DNA from: Chloroflexota bacterium
Lineage (GTDB): Bacteria > Chloroflexota > Anaerolineae > J036 > Brachytrichaceae
Direction: 5' to 3'
NCBI GenBank assembly: GCA_021813225.1
Contig: JAKALH010000056.1
Coordinates: 1-10,773, forward strand
DNA: 10,773 nucleotides
Shown: positions 7,497 to 10,773 of the stretch, one piece after another
Numbering within the stretch: position 1 is the first letter of the stretch
Layout of the letters: each line of letters starts with the position of its first letter
Notes under the pieces: model-generated
Databases searched by the model: none
What the model was told of the DNA's origin: nothing
The model's input: only the letters and a program-made list of their open reading frames with translations
Program-made: the position numbers and the translations under genes

Positions 7497-8969
7497 TCAG
7501 GGTTTGGCCATGTTGGCGATGGCATCGAAGGCCGGGCGCGGCGCGCCATCGGGCCGGATGATGCTGTACGTGGCAGGGTCGCCACCAGCCTGGTTGGGCT
7601 TCTGACCGATCTTCTGGATATAGTCCAGGTTGAACACAATCCCGAAGCGGACGAAACCCGCGTCGCGCATGATCTGGAAGCCCTGTACGATCCAGTCGGC
7701 CTGCTGTTTTTCCGTGTTATCCAGCGCGAACTCAAAGTGTGGCGGATTGCCCGGCACGCCCAGGTTCTGCATCGATGCCCAGCCGAATTCTGTCACGCAC
7801 TGCGGTTTGCTGGTGCGCTGGTAGTAGCCATACAGCGTGCTCTTGAACGACCAGGAGTGGTTGGGATTGTCAAACGGCCCGCGGAATTTCGCGGCGGGGT
7901 TGTTGTATCCTGCATTCCACTCTTTATCCGGCGGCATGTTATAGCCATTCAGGTGCACGCCGATGCAATCCACCAGCGCCGGGCCGCCAGCCGCGACAAA
8001 CTGGTCCATATAGGCGAAATCGTCCTCGGACTGGCCGGGCTTGGTGTACCCGGTTGGCGCCAGCGCCCCCATCACCACCATAATGCTGGGATTGACGGCG
8101 CGGATTGCCGGAACAACGACCTTGAGGAACTTGACATACTCGCTGCCGGCAATCACGCCCGACTTGGTCGTCCATTCGCGGTCGATGTTCATCTCGTTCC
8201 AGACCTCGACGGCCTGTACGCAGCCCTTGTAGCGCGCCATGACTTTCGCGAAGAACTTAGCCGCCAGGGTATAGTCGTCAGGCGGCCCGGTCTTATCCGG
8301 TTTGATTGTGGAGCGCGACCACGGCGGCGCGTCGATGATGCCGAAAAGGATGTTCAAACCTTTCTTGTTCGCGTCTGCCGTAAAGGCATCGAGCAGTTGC
8401 CAGTTGGTCTGCGCCTTGCTGTAATCATTCGGGTCCGGTTGAAAATCCCTCCAGCGCACCTGTGCCTTTGTCCAGTTGAGCTTCAGGCGCTCTGCCATGA
8501 TGGTGTTCCAGTAACCGATATCGCCGACGGGCCAGTCGCTCTGGATGCCATAACCGAAGCTGGTTGGAGCCACATGCGGCGATGGGCAGACAAAGTCGGC
8601 CAGGCCCGGGAGAGAGCCTGGCCCGTTCGATGTCCCTGCCGTTGCGGCTGCGCCCGTCGTCGGCGTCGGCGCGTTGGAACCAGGTGCAGTCGATCCTTGG
8701 CTGGTTGCCTGCGGCTGCGAGCCGGTCGGCGCAGGCGTCACGGCAGCCTGCGGCGTGACGTCAGGCGCATAAATCGTCACGACAATTGCAAATTGGGTCG
8801 GGGTGGTCTGGCTGGAACCCGGTCCACCGCTGGTCAGATTGCGGACGCCGATGATAAACAGCGCTAAACCTGACAGGAAAACCACCGCAAAGGCCAGCGC
8901 ACCGATCGCCAGGCGCCGCTTGCGGTCGCGACCCGGATCGATCTTTGGGTTGAATGTATAGCGACTCAT
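7497..8969 (-). CDS. Membrane-anchored clan GH-A glycoside hydrolase-like protein
   Basis: 490 residues from ATG 8969; a GTG at 8990 would add seven residues and begin almost at the cdaR stop. A basic N-terminus (RDRKRR, 14-19) precedes a membrane helix (20-41), so the rest lies outside. Residues 52-122 are a Thr/Pro/Gly/Ala-rich spacer. The catalytic-like domain (about 128-490) has VRWRDFQPDPNDY (171-183), AVEVWNEMN (253-261) with Glu259 as acid/base, GVHLNGYN (337-344), and VTEFGWAS (392-399) with Glu394 as nucleophile. The Pro usual after the acid/base Glu is Met260. The end, YSIIRPDGAPRPAFDAIANM, is a common closing motif in these barrels and is matched loosely in the neighbour paralogue (RPAYDALKNM). 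The substrate is unknown. The gene starts 26 bp after the cdaR stop, so co-transcription is likely. Cys128, Cys250 and Cys391 might pair. Confidence 0.86.
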   Translation of the reverse strand: MSRYTFNPKIDPGRDRKRRLAIGALAFAVVFLSGLALFIIGVRNLTSGGPGSSQTTPTQFAIVVTIYAPDVTPQAAVTPAPTGSQPQATSQGSTAPGSNAPTPTTGAAATAGTSNGPGSLPGLADFVCPSPHVAPTSFGYGIQSDWPVGDIGYWNTIMAERLKLNWTKAQVRWRDFQPDPNDYSKAQTNWQLLDAFTADANKKGLNILFGIIDAPPWSRSTIKPDKTGPPDDYTLAAKFFAKVMARYKGCVQAVEVWNEMNIDREWTTKSGVIAGSEYVKFLKVVVPAIRAVNPSIMVVMGALAPTGYTKPGQSEDDFAYMDQFVAAGGPALVDCIGVHLNGYNMPPDKEWNAGYNNPAAKFRGPFDNPNHSWSFKSTLYGYYQRTSKPQCVTEFGWASMQNLGVPGNPPHFEFALDNTEKQQADWIVQGFQIMRDAGFVRFGIVFNLDYIQKIGQKPNQAGGDPATYSIIRPDGAPRPAFDAIANMAKP

Positions 8970-8995
8970 GAAGCAGTCGGATTTTAACACGCCGG

Positions 8996-10234
8996 TTACG
9001 GCGCTGACCTGGGCGTCTGGGTGACCGCCGGCGCCAGTTCGACCTGTATCGTGGCCGGCAGTACGCTCTGCGCCGTAATCCCATCGGGCACTCTGACCTT
9101 GGGCGTCAACTGGTGTACCCCGCTTGTCAAACCTGAAGCGTCCAGCTCGACAACAACATCGCTGTCCGTCAGCGCGTTTAAAACAGGCAGCGGGCCGTTC
9201 AGTAATATATCGACGGTATCGGGCGAGATTGTGCTGGAATACGTCTGAGTCAGGCCAATCAGGATCGGCTTGCGCCTTACGGTCCGTGTGCCAATGAGCG
9301 GTTGTATGCGGATATGCACATTGACACTGGTCTGTTTCTCGGATACCAGCGAGACTCCGGCCGGCACGTTCAGGCCGACCAGCTCGTTGACATCGCTTTT
9401 TGCGCCCTCAATGGACACCTGCAGCGTTTCGATATAGCCCTTGGTAGCCTGCACAGCTTGAACAGGGCCGTATATCGTGACGATGACAGGATCCACTGAC
9501 ACATCGGTCACCGCATAACCCGGGGCGGGCTGCCCCTGCTTCTTGACCAGCACGGCCAGGTCGCGATAATTGCTGAGTTGTTCCATCGGCACGCGCACGG
9601 AGATGGTATCGGGGACAATCTGCACACCCTGCACGATCTCGCCCTGGCTGTCGCGCGCATAGGCGCGCACCTGCTGCTCGACCGTAGAACGCGCCCCATC
9701 GATGGACACGATTACATTGGCGCTCTCAACGCGCGATATGACCTGCTGCGACCCCGTGATGGTTACCTGATAGGGAATCGAGGTGGGCGTTCCGGCACGG
9801 AAACCAAGCGCCGGCGTGCCGATGACGCTGATACGCAGGGATTGTGTCGTCTGCACCATGCGTTCGATGTTCACAACTGCCGTCAACGGACGCGACGACA
9901 GGATGAGCGCATCGACAGCCGGAAGCGTCGGCGTCAGGTAGACGATATGCTTGCCGACGCCCAGCGCACCGAGGTCGACACTGATATGCAGGCCTGCGGC
10001 GTTCAATGCATTCAATGTGCTGCGCGGCGCACGGACGGTCGCAGTGATCGTGTCCGGGATAGTACCGGACCAGGCATAACCCGCCAGACGGTTCTGGCCG
10101 AGTTGATCGACGCGGAAACTGACCGTAGCGTCGACAATCGGATTTTCCTGCAATGTCGACAACGTCCAGGCGCCGAAGCCGAAAAGCAGCGCCAGGACCA
10201 TCAAACCGAGGTTATTGACAAGCCAGCGGGCCAT
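8996..10234 (-). CDS. cdaR: YbbR-domain protein, CdaR-type regulator of diadenylate cyclase
   Basis: The 412-residue protein starts MARWLVNNLGLMVLALLFGF: a short cytoplasmic tip and one membrane helix (8-27), with everything after it outside. Four tandem beta-rich YbbR repeats follow, roughly 33-124, 132-216, 224-309 and 317-400, each with a VxVxGP or VxVxAP-like turn (TATVRAP, VTITGS, VTIYGP, DILLNGP). The short tail (401-412) is Pro/Thr-rich. In Firmicutes, CdaR binds the membrane cyclase CdaA and adjusts c-di-AMP output, and cdaA lies directly upstream. Here the upstream side is a divergent intergenic region, so no cdaA is adjacent and the link to c-di-AMP is by family only. Instead it leads a minus-strand set with two GH-like genes and a PASTA kinase. 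TATAAT lies 8 nt before the ATG, with no Shine-Dalgarno, suggesting leaderless expression. Confidence 0.9.
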   Translation of the reverse strand: MARWLVNNLGLMVLALLFGFGAWTLSTLQENPIVDATVSFRVDQLGQNRLAGYAWSGTIPDTITATVRAPRSTLNALNAAGLHISVDLGALGVGKHIVYLTPTLPAVDALILSSRPLTAVVNIERMVQTTQSLRISVIGTPALGFRAGTPTSIPYQVTITGSQQVISRVESANVIVSIDGARSTVEQQVRAYARDSQGEIVQGVQIVPDTISVRVPMEQLSNYRDLAVLVKKQGQPAPGYAVTDVSVDPVIVTIYGPVQAVQATKGYIETLQVSIEGAKSDVNELVGLNVPAGVSLVSEKQTSVNVHIRIQPLIGTRTVRRKPILIGLTQTYSSTISPDTVDILLNGPLPVLNALTDSDVVVELDASGLTSGVHQLTPKVRVPDGITAQSVLPATIQVELAPAVTQTPRSAP

Positions 10235-10242
10235 TGCGAACT

Positions 10243-10248
10243 ATTATA
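10243..10248 (-). promoter_or_regulatory. -10 element of a likely leaderless cdaR promoter
   Basis: A perfect TATAAT on the minus strand ends 8 nt before the cdaR ATG at 10234, so transcription would begin at or within 2-3 nt of the start codon. The -35 region is weak (TGCAGT at 18 bp spacing). There is no purine-rich ribosome binding site. Confidence 0.5.
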
Positions 10249-10306
10249 GACGGCGGCCTCCCGTCCACTGCACCGCTGCCCTATCAACACAGCACGCGAT
10301 GACAAC

Positions 10307-10334
10307 TTGACGAAACCGCCGACCGCCATATAAT
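10307..10334 (+). promoter_or_regulatory. Strong sigma70-type promoter upstream of glnA
   Basis: TTGACG (10307-10312) and TATAAT (10329-10334) are 16 bp apart: five of six and six of six matches to consensus. The predicted start is about 10341, directly before the first hairpin. It is the best promoter in the window and points toward glnA. Confidence 0.75.
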
Positions 10335-10340
10335 TGCGGC

Positions 10341-10446
10341 TCGTAAAAGTGTGCATGGCACTTTTACCGTGTATCAGTCGGCAGCAACGCACCTGGACGT
10401 GGTGGCTATTCTCCCGAAGGGAAATAGCCATCACGTTTTTATTTTT
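10341..10446 (+). ncRNA. Candidate structured glnA leader or small RNA (promoter-hairpin-terminator unit)
   Basis: The predicted transcript is about 105 nt. It opens with a perfect 9-bp stem (GTAAAAGTG 10343-10351, 7-nt loop, CACTTTTAC 10359-10367), has a 29-nt middle, and ends in a strong terminator. I do not recognise a known riboswitch class in it, and it does not fit my memory of the glutamine riboswitch core. CACC (10390-10393) can pair with GGTG (10401-10404) in the left arm of the terminator, a weak possible antiterminator. It could be a leader that controls read-through into glnA or an independent RNA. Confidence 0.5.
10397..10446 (+). terminator. Intrinsic (rho-independent) terminator before glnA
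   Basis: The left arm 10397-10415 and right arm 10419-10436 form 18 base pairs with one bulged C (10411), one G-T wobble and a GAA loop. The stem runs into TTTTT A TTTTT (10436-10446). The T run is on the plus side only, so it stops rightward transcription. No complete plus-strand gene ends before it; the nearest is far upstream, so it must act on the 10307-10334 promoter. Confidence 0.85.
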
Positions 10447-10566
10447 CCATGGCGTTGCAGAACAGGTGACTAGCGATTTTAGGATCAGGATATTGGGAAC
10501 GGAACGGTCCAACGGTATCCAAGATCGTCAGCAAACATCAGAGGATAAGAGGTTACAAGGAGAGAT

Positions 10567-10773
10567 ATGAGCGACAAACTGAATGTACCGTCTGAAAGTC
10601 TGCCGGGCGGCGGGCTTAGTCCCGCGGCCATCCCAATGACCGGCGCTGATGCGCTTGAATTTGCGAAGATGCGCAAAGTGGCGCAGGTCGATCTGAAGTT
10701 CGTCGACCTGCCTGGGCAGTGGCAGCATTTCACGGTTCCCATCAACCAGTTCGGCGAAGATGCTTTCACCGAA
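10567..10773 (+). CDS. glnA: Glutamine synthetase type I, 5' part, cut by window
   Basis: The first 69 residues are present. Residues 42-69 include VDLKFVDLPGQWQHFTVPI (42-60) and end with NQFGEDAFTE, the beta-grasp N-terminal domain of type I (GlnA) glutamine synthetases; the next expected motif, GFDGSSI, would lie just past the window edge. The enzyme joins glutamate and ammonia with ATP in the cytoplasm and forms dodecamers. The N-terminal domain supplies part of each active site at subunit interfaces. About 20 residues rich in Pro and Gly stand before the usual family start. AAGGAGAG (10557-10564) is a good ribosome binding site close to ATG 10567. Whether it carries the adenylylation Tyr cannot be seen. 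Expression may pass through the terminator at 10397-10446. Confidence 0.93.
   Translation, partial: MSDKLNVPSESLPGGGLSPAAIPMTGADALEFAKMRKVAQVDLKFVDLPGQWQHFTVPINQFGEDAFTE

Larger units (their letters stand above)
10235..10566. other. Divergent cdaR-glnA intergenic region (332 bp)
   Basis: It holds the cdaR -10 (10243-10248), the plus-strand promoter (10307-10334), a 5' hairpin (10343-10367), an intrinsic terminator (10397-10446) and the glnA ribosome binding site (AAGGAGAG, 10557-10564). Between terminator and glnA a weaker imperfect hairpin is visible: GGATA-TTGG (10488-10496) with CCAA (10509-10512) and TATCC (10516-10520), with a 3-nt bulge. No second strong promoter is seen in 10447-10556; TTGCAG at 10455 has no good -10. 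Confidence 0.7.

Noticed and set aside
7737..8867. Long plus-strand frame (376 codons) opposite the membrane-anchored GH-like gene
   Set aside because: It mirrors a gene with clear catalytic motifs; its own product is rich in Arg/His and shows no domain, as expected for an antisense frame in GC-rich DNA.
10341..10446. Known riboswitch (glutamine, c-di-AMP ydaO, guanidine)
   Set aside because: None of the core motifs I remember for these classes is visible, and ydaO is longer; left as an unassigned leader or small RNA.
10201..10512. Minus-strand frame (103 codons) upstream of cdaR
   Set aside because: It runs through the terminator and promoter region into the cdaR start, with no ribosome binding site or protein-like composition.

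Overview
This is a 10.8 kb chromosomal window from a GC-rich bacterium. No tRNA, rRNA, IS element or CRISPR array was seen. Several traits suggest Chloroflexota (Anaerolineae-like): an NBR1-type Ig-like domain in a Thr/Pro-rich lipoprotein, a PASTA kinase with an extra C-terminal beta-rich domain, and secreted clan GH-A proteins on Thr/Pro linkers. This placement rests on remembered family distributions, not on a search.

Layout, left to right. (1) 1-345, minus: 5' part of a class I glutamine amidotransferase-like peptidase C26, cut by the window edge. (2) 419-2350, plus, divergent from (1): formate-tetrahydrofolate ligase with an unusual ferredoxin-like N-terminal domain. (3) 2512-4092, plus: lipoprotein with Ig-like and NBR1-type domains. 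(4) 4100-6214, minus, convergent with (3) at 7 bp: membrane Ser/Thr kinase with PASTA repeats. (5) 6301-7437 and (6) 7497-8969, minus: two paralogous clan GH-A glycoside hydrolase-like surface proteins, one a lipoprotein and one membrane-anchored. (7) 8996-10234, minus: YbbR-repeat protein of the CdaR type. (8) 10567-10773, plus: start of type I glutamine synthetase, cut by the window edge.

Genes 7, 6, 5 and 4 run in one direction with gaps of 26, 59 and 86 bp and may form one transcription unit. Each protein has an N-terminal or internal membrane anchor and an outer domain that looks suited to cell-wall or glycan contact. The set (c-di-AMP cyclase regulator, two sugar-hydrolase-fold proteins, PASTA kinase) reads as a candidate envelope-sensing module. 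This is inference from gene order and domains.

The most unusual non-coding part is the 332 bp between cdaR and glnA. A near-consensus promoter (TTGACG, 16 bp, TATAAT) is followed at once by a 9-bp perfect hairpin. About 55 nt after the start comes a strong intrinsic terminator (18-bp stem, 11-nt T-rich tail) facing glnA but lying 120 bp before it. This is either a glnA leader that attenuates transcription or a free-standing RNA of about 105 nt. Nitrogen and glutamine genes sit at both ends (peptidase C26 and GlnA), with one-carbon metabolism between them.
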